Assembly: GCA_029976075.1 (NCBI GenBank)
Contig: JARKNW010000163.1
Location: 97,480-161,479, forward strand
Reading direction: 5' to 3'
From: Pleomorphomonas sp.
Lineage (GTDB): Bacteria; Pseudomonadota; Alphaproteobacteria; Rhizobiales; Pleomorphomonadaceae
Length of the DNA: 64,000 nucleotides
In this document: positions 40,481 to 49,531 of the stretch, piece after piece
Position numbering within the stretch: position 1 is the stretch's first letter
How the letters are laid out: the number at the start of each line of letters is the position of its first letter
The notes under the pieces: generated by a model
Told to the model about the DNA's origin: nothing
The model's database searches: none
The model's input: only the letters and a program-made list of their open reading frames with translations
Made by a program: the position numbers and the translations under genes

Positions 40481-41872
40481 TCAATTGAGCGACAGGCGAT
40501 AGACCAGCACCATGGTGTCGACATCGGCGTCAGCCTTGTAGTCGGCGCCAACCTGGTGGCCCTTGGTGGTCAGAAAATCGTTGTCGTTGGCGATCAGAAC
40601 AAGCACATCCTTGGGATGCACGGGATCGAACGCCGGCACGATGCCCATCGATTCCCACTTTTCGGAGAGGTCGCTGGCGTCATGTGGCGCCCCGTTATGA
40701 AGGCCCGCCTTGGCGAGTTCGGCATTGTCGTTGATGTCGATGACGGTGGTGAGCTTCGCCGCCTTGACGGACGGATCGAGCTGGCCTTTCGGCGCGACAG
40801 GCTTCAACCCGTCGAAGTCGGTTCCGGCAATGTTGGTGGCGCCACCGAAATCGAGTAGATCGACCCGACGGTAGAGCGAGGTGTCGCCCTTGACGCCCCA
40901 GCCATTGTTGCTGTCACGGGACAGCAACAGCAGTCGGCCATCAGGCAAGACTGCAAGCTCGGACTGAGCCGCGACCAGCGTCTTGCCCTCGGCATCCTTG
41001 AAGGTCGGCAGCGGCACGACGTATTCGGCCTTGAGCTTCAGCGCATCCGGGTCGGTCGCATCGTACACCAGGGCGCGCGTATTGAAACGAGTGGTCTTCT
41101 TGTCGCCACCATCCTGCCGGGTCGCGCTCTGCAGCACTACCGTCAGTTCATGCGTGGCCGGATTGAGCGCCATGCCTTCGAAACCTTGATTGTTCTGACG
41201 GCCAGTCTCCGGATCCTCAGGATCAGGCTTCGGCGCACCCGGGCCCGGATTGTTGGAGGAGAAGTTCACCTCACCCTTGCGCATCGGCAGGAAAGCTTTG
41301 GGCGGCAACGTCGCCGAGAGGAGCTTGCCTTCGGCGGTGAAATGATAGATGGCCGGGCCATATTCGTCGGAAATCATCAGCGAACCGTCAGGCAGTCGGA
41401 CGATCGCTTCCGGATCGAGGCTGACAGCGCCGGTCGAGGCACCCGGCAGATCGGTCCCGTTGCCCTTGTTGATGGCAACCGGATCCAGGCCACTCATCGG
41501 CTTGCCGGCCTTGTCCGCGAGCAGAAAGGTCTTGTCGAGCTTCAGATCGGCGACAGCCGCCTTGCCGCTCTCGGGAGTCGGAAAGGAAATCGACAGCGCG
41601 TTGACGCGGACGCGGTAGTCCGTGGTGCCTTCCACATTGTAGCCGCGGTCGGGCAGCAGCAGGAACGCCCCTTCGTAGCCCTTGTCCGTCTTCTTCCAGT
41701 CGAGAACCGACATACCCGAGCCGGAACCAAAGGTTTCACCGAAGCTGTCACGCAGATCGGCGGGTAGCCTGCCGACGGCAATGAGCCCCTTGTTGACCGG
41801 CAGGCTGGCAGCAGCTGAGGCAAGCGTGCTGGCTAGAAGCGCAGCAACAAAAACAGACGACCAAATCTTCAT
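40481..41872 (-). CDS. Secreted phytase-like esterase (esterase-like activity of phytase family)
   Basis: The 463-residue protein has an N-terminal signal peptide (MKIWSSVFVAALLASTLASAAA, likely cut near residue 22) and a beta-propeller-type body rich in DPEA, DEYGP and NNQGFEGMALNP motifs typical of the esterase-like phytase family in Proteobacteria. A role in periplasmic phosphate ester hydrolysis is assumed for the family but not shown. It has no link to GatCAB although it sits between gatA and gatB, with its own downstream terminator. Confidence 0.82.
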   Translation of the reverse strand: MKIWSSVFVAALLASTLASAAASLPVNKGLIAVGRLPADLRDSFGETFGSGSGMSVLDWKKTDKGYEGAFLLLPDRGYNVEGTTDYRVRVNALSISFPTPESGKAAVADLKLDKTFLLADKAGKPMSGLDPVAINKGNGTDLPGASTGAVSLDPEAIVRLPDGSLMISDEYGPAIYHFTAEGKLLSATLPPKAFLPMRKGEVNFSSNNPGPGAPKPDPEDPETGRQNNQGFEGMALNPATHELTVVLQSATRQDGGDKKTTRFNTRALVYDATDPDALKLKAEYVVPLPTFKDAEGKTLVAAQSELAVLPDGRLLLLSRDSNNGWGVKGDTSLYRRVDLLDFGGATNIAGTDFDGLKPVAPKGQLDPSVKAAKLTTVIDINDNAELAKAGLHNGAPHDASDLSEKWESMGIVPAFDPVHPKDVLVLIANDNDFLTTKGHQVGADYKADADVDTMVLVYRLSLN

Positions 41873-41939
41873 GACAACCTCGTTGGGAAAACCACCGAGG
41901 TTGTTCGATAGGTCGCTTCTTTGACGGTGATGTGAACAA

Positions 41940-41962
41940 GGCGCCGGACGAATGCCGGCGCC
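41940..41962 (-). terminator. Hairpin downstream of gatA, possible weak terminator
   Basis: An inverted repeat GGCGCCGG / CCGGCGCC with a 7-nt interior lies 8 bases after the gatA stop. On the minus strand it is followed only by TTGTT, so termination may be partial. Confidence 0.5.
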
Positions 41963-41969
41963 CGGAGTT

Positions 41970-43445
41970 TTACCACCACTTCTTGGGGCTGAACGTACCG
42001 ACGGACTTTTCGATCACCGAACCCAGCGTGAACAGCGTCTCTTCGTCGAACGGCCGTCCGATCAGTTGCAGTCCCAGCGGCAGGCCTTCCACCGAAAGGC
42101 CGGCAGGAACAGCAAGACCCGGCAGACCGGCCATGTTGACCGTCACGGTGAACACGTCGTTGAGATACATCTCCACGGGATCGGCGTCCGCCTTCTCACC
42201 GATGCCAAAGGCGGCCGACGGCGTCGCCGGCGTCAGAATGGCATCGACGCCCGCGGCGTAAACCGTCTCGAAGTCGCGTTTGATCAGCGTCCGCACCTTC
42301 TGTGCCCGCAGATAATAGGCATCGTAGTAGCCGGCCGACAGCACGTAGGTGCCGATCAGGATGCGCCGCTTCACCTCTGCGCCGAACCCCGCGGCCCGGG
42401 TGTTTTCGTACATGTCGATGATGTCCGAGCCCGGCACGCGCAGGCCGTAACGGACACCATCATACCGGGCGAGGTTCGAGGACGCTTCGGCCGGTGCCAC
42501 GATATAATAGGCCGGCAAGGCGTATTTGGTGTGCGGCAAGGAGATATCGACGATCTCGGCACCGGCCGAGCGAAGGATATCGATGCCCTTCTGCCACAAC
42601 GCTTCGATCTCTGCCGACATGCCGTCAAGGCGATACTCCTTCGGAATACCGATCTTGAGCCCCTTCACCGACTTGCCAATAGCCGCCTCGTAATCCGGAA
42701 CCGGCACGTCAACCGATGTGGTGTCCTTGAGGTCGACCGAAGCCATCGACTTCAGCAGGATCGCCGTGTCACGCACATCGCGGGCGATCGGCCCCGCCTG
42801 ATCGAGCGACGAGGCAAAGGCAACCAGCCCCCATCGCGAACAACGACCGTAGGTCGGCTTGATGCCAGCCGTGCCGGTGAACGCGGCCGGCTGGCGGATG
42901 GAGCCGCCAGTATCCGTGGCCGTAGCGCCAAGGCAAAGATGTGCCGCCACGGCTGCGGCCGAACCACCCGACGAGCCACCCGGAACCAGATTGACGTCGG
43001 AGCCATTGCGCCGCCAGGGATTGACCACCGAGCCATAGTGGCTGGTCTCGTTGGACGAACCCATCGCAAACTCGTCCATGTTGAGCTTGCCGAGCATAAC
43101 GGCACCATCGGCCCACAGGTTTGCGCTCACCGTGCTCTCGTAGGTCGGCTCAAAGCCATCGAGAATATGACTGCAAGCCTGGGTATGAACGCCCTTCGTG
43201 GCGTAAAGGTCCTTGATGCCTAGCGGCAGCCCCTCGAGCGCACCAGCCTTGCCGGCGGCAATGCGCGCGTCGGAGGCCTTTGCCATCTCGCGAGCCTTTT
43301 CGGGTGTCTCGGTGACATAGGCGTTGAGAAGGCGCGCCTCTTCCATGGCGGCGATATAGGCTTCGGTCAGCTCGACGGCGGTAAACGTCTTGGCCTTCAG
43401 CGCATCACGCGCTTCGGCCAGGGTGAGTGCGGTGAGATCGGTCAC
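41970..43445 (-). CDS. gatA: Asp-tRNA(Asn)/Glu-tRNA(Gln) amidotransferase subunit A
   Basis: The 491-residue amidase hydrolyses glutamine and passes ammonia to the activated aminoacyl-tRNA. The amidase signature with the Ser-cisSer-Lys triad is present: the lysine in GLPLGIKDLYATKG and the serines in VPGGSSGGSAAAVAAHLC with DTGGSIRQPAAFTG. Length matches GatA. It starts 45 bases after gatC on the same strand, forming gatC-gatA; gatB is downstream beyond the phytase-like gene. Confidence 0.96.
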   Translation of the reverse strand: MTDLTALTLAEARDALKAKTFTAVELTEAYIAAMEEARLLNAYVTETPEKAREMAKASDARIAAGKAGALEGLPLGIKDLYATKGVHTQACSHILDGFEPTYESTVSANLWADGAVMLGKLNMDEFAMGSSNETSHYGSVVNPWRRNGSDVNLVPGGSSGGSAAAVAAHLCLGATATDTGGSIRQPAAFTGTAGIKPTYGRCSRWGLVAFASSLDQAGPIARDVRDTAILLKSMASVDLKDTTSVDVPVPDYEAAIGKSVKGLKIGIPKEYRLDGMSAEIEALWQKGIDILRSAGAEIVDISLPHTKYALPAYYIVAPAEASSNLARYDGVRYGLRVPGSDIIDMYENTRAAGFGAEVKRRILIGTYVLSAGYYDAYYLRAQKVRTLIKRDFETVYAAGVDAILTPATPSAAFGIGEKADADPVEMYLNDVFTVTVNMAGLPGLAVPAGLSVEGLPLGLQLIGRPFDEETLFTLGSVIEKSVGTFSPKKWW

Positions 43446-43490
43446 GGCAAAATTCCCGGAAAATCGTTGAAAGCTGGCGGCAGGCGGGAG

Positions 43491-43778
43491 TTACTCGACC
43501 ACCTTGGGCACCAGGAAGAAGTGGTCCTCGGAGACCGGCGCATTGACGGTGACCGCCTCGGCATCCTCACCATCGGTGACGACGTCTTGCCGGCGGCGCA
43601 TCTTCACCGACACCACGGAGGTCATGGGCTCAACGCCGGCGACGTCGACCTCGTTCAGTTGCTCGACGAATCCGAGGATAGAATTGAGCTCATTGGTCAT
43701 GCGCTCCGCCTCGTCATCGGTGACCTTGATCCTGGCGAGACGCGCAACGCGGCGCACGGTAGCCGTATCCACGGACAT
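43491..43778 (-). CDS. gatC: Asp-tRNA(Asn)/Glu-tRNA(Gln) amidotransferase subunit C
   Basis: The 95-residue GatC wraps around GatA and stabilises it. The product starts MSVDTATVRRVARLARIKVTDDEAERM and includes ILGFVEQLNEVDVAGVEPMTSV and a C-terminal DHFFLVPKVVE, all typical. A longer in-frame extension upstream (to 43976) is arginine/serine-rich and unrelated to the family, so the ATG at 43778 is used. It begins the gatC-gatA unit. Confidence 0.95.
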   Translation of the reverse strand: MSVDTATVRRVARLARIKVTDDEAERMTNELNSILGFVEQLNEVDVAGVEPMTSVVSVKMRRRQDVVTDGEDAEAVTVNAPVSEDHFFLVPKVVE

Positions 43779-44221
43779 GTAGATTCCCTCGAACAGACTG
43801 GAATGTCCCGCGTATAGCACCGGTCGCCGTTCGGAGCCACCCGCTTCAGCATGCCTCGACGCGGAACGGGCCATTTCATAAAAGCCGGATGAGTGAGTCG
43901 AAGCGTCTGGAGCCTGCAACCCCAAGGAGAGTCCGTTTCTCGATGTCCCGGAGCGAAGGCATAAAACGTCCACCAAGCCATTCGGTGCGGTAACCAGCTC
44001 CTAGCCATCATCAGTTAACATATTGATTTATACGAATATTTTAATCTGTCGACGAAAGGCCTGCATTTTCGTCGGAAATCATCCTTAAAAAGTTCTGCTT
44101 TTGGAACCGCGATTGGCGGGATTCCGTTGTTTTTTCATTGATGAATTCGACAAAAACAGTTTATGAGTTCCGCACTTTTCGGGGGGTGGGCTGACCACCA
44201 GTCAGGTATAGCAAGCTCATC
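43779..44221. other. Divergent promoter region between gatC and the GGDEF gene
   Basis: No gene is supported. The stretch is AT-rich from about 44,010 to 44,175 and should hold promoters for both neighbours. Several T- and A-rich hexamers are present, but I cannot single out a convincing pair of promoter elements. Confidence 0.5.
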
Positions 44222-45109
44222 ATGCACATTGTGCTCGTCGACGGCAGTCGAACCGGACTGATGATCCTGCAGCGGATGCTAGAACCTCGCGGTGACGACG
44301 TCGCTTATTTTACCGACGGCCGCGAGGCGCTCAGCTACATTCAGACGACGCCACAAGCCGAGGTGCTGATCACCAGTTTCGAGATTGGCGGCGTGTCGGG
44401 GACCGAACTGTGCTGGGAGGCTCGGCTCCTCGCCGACGCAGGCCGTCCGCTCTATGTCATAGGCATGTCTGCCTCCAACGATGCGCAACACTCCATTGGC
44501 GTGCTCGACGCCGGTGCCGACGACTTCATGTCCAAGCCGCCGCGCCAGGATGAGCTCAATGCCCGGCTGCGCGTGGCAGAGCGAACTCTGATCATGCAGC
44601 GCCGGCTGATCGAGATGGCAACGATCGATCCGCTTTCCGGCCTCTTCAATCGCGGTGCGTTCCGCCAGCGGTTCGACGCAGAGATCGCAACTGCCGAACT
44701 GGGCGGCACGTTCTCGCTCATTCTGTTCGACATCGACCATTTCAAGCATATCAATGACATTTATGGGCATGACGCCGGCGATGAGGTGATCCGCAGCGTC
44801 GGGACGCTACGCGTGCCGCCAGATGCCCACTTCTCCCGTATCGGCGGCGAAGAATTTGCGGTGATCCTGCCAAGCATTCCGATCGACGGGGGCATCTCGG
44901 TTGCCGATTATCTGCGCGCACAAGTCAGCGCGCTGAACATCGAGCGGGGCGAGAGCGCCATCAACTTGACGGCCAGTTTCGGCGTCTCGGAGTTCAGGCC
45001 TGGAGATACGGTCAACGATCTTTACCGACGCGCCGACTCGGCACTTTACCAGGCAAAGAACACCGGCCGTGACCGCGTATCGGCCACTTCACCGGAAATC
45101 GTCTCCTGA
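44222..45109 (+). CDS. Diguanylate cyclase with degenerate receiver domain
   Basis: The 295-residue protein has an N-terminal receiver-like domain (1-120) and a C-terminal GGDEF domain with active GGEEF at about 208-212, preceded by FDIDHFKHINDIYGHDAGD. It should make c-di-GMP from two GTP. The receiver lacks the aspartate that is normally phosphorylated: the strand reads EVLITSFEIGG (Thr51/Ser52 at the acceptor place), and only Asp7 of the acidic pair remains, while Lys105 is kept. No RxxD inhibitory site is seen at the usual distance from GGEEF. Control is thus probably not by phosphotransfer. It stands alone and divergent from gatC. Confidence 0.85.
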   Translation: MHIVLVDGSRTGLMILQRMLEPRGDDVAYFTDGREALSYIQTTPQAEVLITSFEIGGVSGTELCWEARLLADAGRPLYVIGMSASNDAQHSIGVLDAGADDFMSKPPRQDELNARLRVAERTLIMQRRLIEMATIDPLSGLFNRGAFRQRFDAEIATAELGGTFSLILFDIDHFKHINDIYGHDAGDEVIRSVGTLRVPPDAHFSRIGGEEFAVILPSIPIDGGISVADYLRAQVSALNIERGESAINLTASFGVSEFRPGDTVNDLYRRADSALYQAKNTGRDRVSATSPEIVS

Positions 45110-45186
45110 AATAGCTTCAAAGCTTTGGCCGGAACACATGGCGTGATACTGGGTGCCCGTCCCAACACGCTTGGAAGGCTGCACCG

Positions 45187-45681
45187 ATGACCGAAGCCGG
45201 AGACCCGATTGCCTTCGTGGCGGCCTTGCCGGCCGGCCAGCGCCTGTTCGGACTGGACCTCGGAACCAAGACCATCGGCATCGCCCTTTCCGACGAACGC
45301 TTTCTGATCGCCACTCCGCTTGTGACGCTTTCTCGCGTCAAGTTCGGCAAGGATGCCGCGGCGTTGATCGAACTCGCCGACAAACACGGCGTCGGCGCCT
45401 ACGTTCTGGGTTTGCCAATCAACATGGACGGCAGCGAAGGGCCGCGCGCACAGTCGACACGGGCCTTCGCACGCAATCTCGCCCCCCTCGACGGCAGGCC
45501 GATCATTTTCTGGGACGAGAGGCTCTCGACCGCGGCGGTTACCCGAACGCTTCTCGAAGCAGACGCTTCACGCCGGCGGCGCGACGAAGTCGTCGACAAG
45601 CTGGCGGCGAGCTTCATCCTGCAAGGATTTCTGGATCGCCTGCATCTTGCAGCCCGCGCCGACGATCCACGTCGCCTCTGA
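45187..45681 (+). CDS. ruvX: RuvX/YqgF-family putative pre-16S rRNA nuclease
   Basis: The 164-residue RNase H-fold protein has GLDLGTKTIGIALSD near the N-terminus (first acidic residue), YVLGLPINMDGSEGPRAQ in the middle and FWDERLSTAAVTR with LVEAD-type and DEVVDKLAASFILQGFLD at the end. The family processes the 5' end of pre-16S rRNA and was earlier called a Holliday junction resolvase. Length is typical with an N-terminal extension of about 18 residues. It converges with the LAB_N gene two bases downstream. Confidence 0.92.
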   Translation: MTEAGDPIAFVAALPAGQRLFGLDLGTKTIGIALSDERFLIATPLVTLSRVKFGKDAAALIELADKHGVGAYVLGLPINMDGSEGPRAQSTRAFARNLAPLDGRPIIFWDERLSTAAVTRTLLEADASRRRRDEVVDKLAASFILQGFLDRLHLAARADDPRRL

Positions 45682-45683
45682 GG

Positions 45684-46013
45684 CTACTCGGAGCCGCCCG
45701 CCCGCTTTGCCGACTTCCTGATGAGCATCAGGTTGCGGATATAGATAAGCAGGCCAAGGCCCTGTCCTGCGATGAACACCGGATCCTGCCGGGCGATGGA
45801 GTAGACGAGAAGCAGGAAACCGCCACCTAGCGAAAACACCCAGAAGGCTACCGGAATCACCGACGCCTTGGCCTTTTCCGAGGCGAGCCACTGGACAACG
45901 AAACGCATCGTGAACAGGAACTGCGCCACAAAACCGAGGATCACCCAGAAATCAAGCTGCTTGACGAACACGTCGTGAAGCCAGCCGGCGAACTGTGCAA
46001 AGAGACTAGCCAT
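45684..46013 (-). CDS. Lipid A biosynthesis N-terminal domain (LAB_N) membrane protein
   Basis: The 109-residue protein has three membrane helices and the LAB_N signature (FVAQFLFTMRFVVQWLASEKAKASVIPVAFWVFSLGGGFLLLVYSIARQDPVFIAGQGLGLLIYIRNLMLI). LAB_N proteins resemble SMR-type transporters and occur as partners of glycosyltransferases in lipid A modification. It overlaps the preceding PAP2-GT2 gene by 8 bases and closes a three-gene operon with it and the GT39 gene. I infer a role in flipping or handling a lipid-linked sugar for the other two. Confidence 0.88.
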   Translation of the reverse strand: MASLFAQFAGWLHDVFVKQLDFWVILGFVAQFLFTMRFVVQWLASEKAKASVIPVAFWVFSLGGGFLLLVYSIARQDPVFIAGQGLGLLIYIRNLMLIRKSAKRAGGSE

Positions 46014-47604
46014 TGTCGTTTCCGATTTCCGAGACCACGGGAAGACGCTTGATACGCCGCTTCAACCACCAGACACCGAAGAGATCGAGAATGCCCTGCA
46101 GCCCGCGGTCGAATATGCCGTAATTGGACGCTCCGTGCATGCGAGAGCGATCGACCACGTCGAGGTGGGTGACGCCATACCCTTCCCGCAATACCAAAGC
46201 GGGGAGATAGCGGTGCCAGCCGTGGAAGAACGGCAGCAAAAGAAAGATATCGCGCCGAACCGCCTTGAGGCCGCACCCGGTGTCTCGCGTCGCGTCCTTG
46301 AGGATAGAGTTGCGCAACCAGTTGGCAAAACGCGACGCATAGCGCTTGGCAAGGCCATCGGTGCGCTTGAGACGTTGTCCTGCCGCAATTCCAACTGACG
46401 GGCCAGCGGCAATAAGTGCGTCGACGAGCTGAGGAATGTACGCAGGATCGTTTTGGCCATCACCGTCGATGGTAGCCACGATCTCGCCACGTGCCGCGAG
46501 CACGCCGGAGCGAACGGCTGCCGACTGACCACAGGCCTCGACGTGGCGAATATGGCGAACAGGCTTGCCTTCGGCTTTCCATGCGGCGATGGCGGCACCG
46601 GTTCCGTCGGTCGAGCCATCATCGACGACGATCACCTCGAAAGCCCGACCGGACATGGCGGCGAGAATTTCCGGCACGATGACCGCCAGGTTGTCCGCCT
46701 CGTTGCGGGCGGGGATGACGACCGAGACAAAGCCCGTCTCGGAAGGTTTCGGTACGATCATGCTGGTTACTCCGGCCGGATAGGCGCCCGCAATGGCGTC
46801 CGGCAGTACTGCCCCTGAGAGATGCAAATCGGGAGCGACGCTCCGCCTGCTTATGGCAAGCCGAAGCCGCGTCAACAAGGCCCTACCCTCGCCGGAGAGT
46901 GTATCGAACCGAAGGCGGAGCGGCAAAGGCAGCCCGTTTTTCGAAAGGCGCAACAACCTGCCGCGCCGAGCAAACCAAGCGGCAACGAACAGAGTTCCCC
47001 AAGCGCCGAACGACAGGCCCGCCACCACATCGGAAACACGATGAGCGTTCACCATCACTCGCGACACCCCGATTGCGATTGCAAGGGGCCAGACGACCAC
47101 GGCCAATGGTCGCCAGAGCAGGGTCAGGGCCAAGGCGAAGGCTGCCACCGTGGTCGAGTGCCCCGATGGGAAGGCGGCATAGGACGGCCGAAATGCAAAA
47201 AGACGAATGACCCTGTCGCCGGCAACTGAGGGACGCGAGAAGCCGAGAGAGTATTTGACGACCAACACCGCGATGCCGGTGGCTGCAATGGCCGCGAAGA
47301 AGAACAGCACCATGCCGCGGATGGTTTCGAAGTCACGTTGCGAACCGAACCTTGGCCGGCCGAGGTAATGCATCAGGATCAGCGCCAGACCGGAAGGTAT
47401 CAGCATCCAGTCGGACTGTCCCAGTCGCGACAAAAACGGCCAGATCGGCGCAGGCGGTCCACCTGCTGCCACCCAGGCGCGGACCTCCTCGTCGAACCGG
47501 CTCGATACGATGATCGCCAGCAGCGTCACCAGTCCGGCCAGCCAGAGAGCGGTCTTGACGACGTCCGGATCATGCCAGCGAGCCGGTCGCTTGTTGATCA
47601 GCAT
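46006..47604 (-). CDS. Fusion of PAP2 phosphatase and family 2 glycosyltransferase
   Basis: The 532-residue protein joins two enzymes. The N-terminal half (about 1-220) is a six-helix PAP2 lipid phosphatase with all three motifs: KYSLGFSRP (KX6RP), PSGH, and SRVMVNAHRVSD (SRX5HX3D). The C-terminal half (about 285-525) is a GT-A type family 2 glycosyltransferase of the DPM1/ArnC kind: VSVVIPARNEADNL, VIVVDDGSTDGTG and ATIDGDGQNDP. It would attach a sugar to undecaprenyl phosphate while the PAP2 part removes phosphate from a lipid. It starts 10 bases after the GT39 gene stop and overlaps the LAB_N gene. Usually these are separate genes. Confidence 0.88.
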   Translation of the reverse strand: MLINKRPARWHDPDVVKTALWLAGLVTLLAIIVSSRFDEEVRAWVAAGGPPAPIWPFLSRLGQSDWMLIPSGLALILMHYLGRPRFGSQRDFETIRGMVLFFFAAIAATGIAVLVVKYSLGFSRPSVAGDRVIRLFAFRPSYAAFPSGHSTTVAAFALALTLLWRPLAVVVWPLAIAIGVSRVMVNAHRVSDVVAGLSFGAWGTLFVAAWFARRGRLLRLSKNGLPLPLRLRFDTLSGEGRALLTRLRLAISRRSVAPDLHLSGAVLPDAIAGAYPAGVTSMIVPKPSETGFVSVVIPARNEADNLAVIVPEILAAMSGRAFEVIVVDDGSTDGTGAAIAAWKAEGKPVRHIRHVEACGQSAAVRSGVLAARGEIVATIDGDGQNDPAYIPQLVDALIAAGPSVGIAAGQRLKRTDGLAKRYASRFANWLRNSILKDATRDTGCGLKAVRRDIFLLLPFFHGWHRYLPALVLREGYGVTHLDVVDRSRMHGASNYGIFDRGLQGILDLFGVWWLKRRIKRLPVVSEIGNDNG

Positions 47605-47614
47605 GACCGTCTCC

Positions 47615-49309
47615 TCACGGCTTCACGAATAGCAGCATGTTGCGAAGCTTGAGGCCGTTGAGATTACGACCGGAGACGGTGGTGACGGGCTCGGGCAGTT
47701 TTTCTTGCGCGCCGAGCCCGGCAAGGAAGGCGTCCTTGGCATCCGCCGCGATGATGGCAACGGCGCATTCGTTCTTCACAAAAGCCTCGGCAGCGGCGGA
47801 CGCCGTCGTCCGGAGTGTGCTTGTTCCCAGCCTGAAGACAGTACTCGGCTCGGCATAACCCACCACCGAAACCGAAGGCATGTCGCAATGACGGACCGAG
47901 GCCACGGCTTCGGCAAGATCGTCACTGAGCCAAAGCTGCCGAGCGGACGGCAGCAATATCGCATAGCCCAGCAGCATCAAGCCCCCCGCGGTGGCGGCGG
48001 TCGCAGCTACGCCGGGAACCAATCGGCCGGACGAAAGAAGCCGGCTCGCCCCGAGCCCCAGACAGGCGATGATCACCGCGCCGACCAGTCCCTGCCAGTT
48101 CGCATGTCCCTGATAAATCAGGAAGGCAACATTGAGCCCGAAGGCAACCAGAACCGCACCGATGGCGATGAAGGCGACGGAAACGCGCCAGCCACGCCGT
48201 GCAGCGCCGAGGGTCCCATTGTCAAGCAAGAGGCCGACAAGCAGGGCCAGCGCCGGCATGAAGGGGAGGACATAATTGGGAAGCTTGGTGGCGACCGCCT
48301 CGAACACCAGCCATCCAGGAAGAACCCATGCGATCAGGAAGAAGATCGCCGGCTCTCGACGCGCCTTCCAGGCCTGAACGACCGAAAGCGGGATAAGCGC
48401 CGACAAGGGCCAGAAGGTGCCCAGCGCTACCAGCAGATGCGTGCCTGGCGGAGCTCCGTGCGACTCCTGGCCGGAGGCAACTTTGCCAAGCATGTCGTGG
48501 CCGACCGCCTGACTGAAAAAGGCGCCACGCGAGATCCAGCCGATGGCGATCAGCCAAGGCAGCGCCAGAAGAAGCGTCCAGAGGATGCCCTTCACCGGCG
48601 ACAGAGCCCTCCAGAGTGTCGCCGACCGCTCCTTTGCCGAAACCACAGCAATGGAAAGCCCGACAATCAGCGGCGTGATCGGCCCCTTGATAAGGATGCC
48701 GATGCCCATTGCCGTCCAGAACAATGCGTTGCGTGGCAACGATCTCGCCCGTGCCGGATCCGCATAGGCACGAGCCAGCGCGAACTCCGCAGCCAGTACC
48801 GTGGCGCACAGCATGGCATCGGTCTTGGCGATATGTGCCTCGAAGCCGATGAGCATGGTGGAAGCCGCAAGCAGGCCCGCCAGCAAGCCACCCCGTGCCG
48901 TACCGAGGGTAGCCCCGATCCCGTAGGTGAACAGAACCGTCAGCACCGCGCCCAAGAGCGATGGGATGCGATAAACCCAGAGCGGCGCATCCTTGCCGTA
49001 ACCGGACACCTCGGCCGTTGCGGCCTGTATCCAGTAGATGCCGGCCGGTTTCTTGTAGCGGGGTTCGTCCTGAAAACGAATGTCGACCCAGTTGCCCGTC
49101 TCGAGCATCTGGTGCGTCGCCTGCACATAAAGGGCTTCGTCGCGATCGGTGAGAGGCAACGACGAGATGCCAGGGGCAAACAGCGCGAAGGATATGACGG
49201 TCAGAACGAGCAAGTTGACGAAATGCGGCCAGGCCAAGCTCCGTACCCTATCGGATGCCGGCTTGCCCGGCGCCATGCCCTCGGTTTGCTTGTCGTTCTG
49301 CTCGTCCAT
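47615..49309 (-). CDS. ArnT-like glycosyltransferase family 39 (lipid-linked sugar transferase)
   Basis: The 564-residue membrane protein has about eleven hydrophobic helices and the GT39/ArnT start region PLTDRDEALYVQATHQMLETGNWVDIRF with the acidic DRDEA motif, then KKPAGIYWIQA. Such enzymes move a sugar from an undecaprenyl phosphate carrier onto lipid A or another envelope acceptor. It opens an operon with a PAP2-GT2 fusion, which would make the sugar donor, and a LAB_N protein. The sugar is not determined by sequence. A cytoplasmic N-terminal tail of about 25 residues precedes the first helix. Confidence 0.85.
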   Translation of the reverse strand: MDEQNDKQTEGMAPGKPASDRVRSLAWPHFVNLLVLTVISFALFAPGISSLPLTDRDEALYVQATHQMLETGNWVDIRFQDEPRYKKPAGIYWIQAATAEVSGYGKDAPLWVYRIPSLLGAVLTVLFTYGIGATLGTARGGLLAGLLAASTMLIGFEAHIAKTDAMLCATVLAAEFALARAYADPARARSLPRNALFWTAMGIGILIKGPITPLIVGLSIAVVSAKERSATLWRALSPVKGILWTLLLALPWLIAIGWISRGAFFSQAVGHDMLGKVASGQESHGAPPGTHLLVALGTFWPLSALIPLSVVQAWKARREPAIFFLIAWVLPGWLVFEAVATKLPNYVLPFMPALALLVGLLLDNGTLGAARRGWRVSVAFIAIGAVLVAFGLNVAFLIYQGHANWQGLVGAVIIACLGLGASRLLSSGRLVPGVAATAATAGGLMLLGYAILLPSARQLWLSDDLAEAVASVRHCDMPSVSVVGYAEPSTVFRLGTSTLRTTASAAAEAFVKNECAVAIIAADAKDAFLAGLGAQEKLPEPVTTVSGRNLNGLKLRNMLLFVKP

Positions 49310-49531
49310 GCGTCTAGATCCGCGCCAAAGAAACTCAGTTGTCCGGGGACACGCGCGCCTCTTATCACGGAACGAAGCGTCTGGGCATCACAGTTGCGCA
49401 ATTGCACGGCCTTCAGGCAACCGACAACAATTACTTTGCCAAAAATCCAGACACGGCCATGAATCAGTTCCCAAAGTCGCCTCAATGTGGAAGCATGCCG
49501 ATCAGGAATACAAAAGACATCAGAGGATCCA

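Noticed and set aside
47705..49462. Open frame of 585 codons on the plus strand
   Set aside because: It is antisense to the GT39 gene and very rich in R, Q, H and G without any motif; the minus-strand protein is clearly real.
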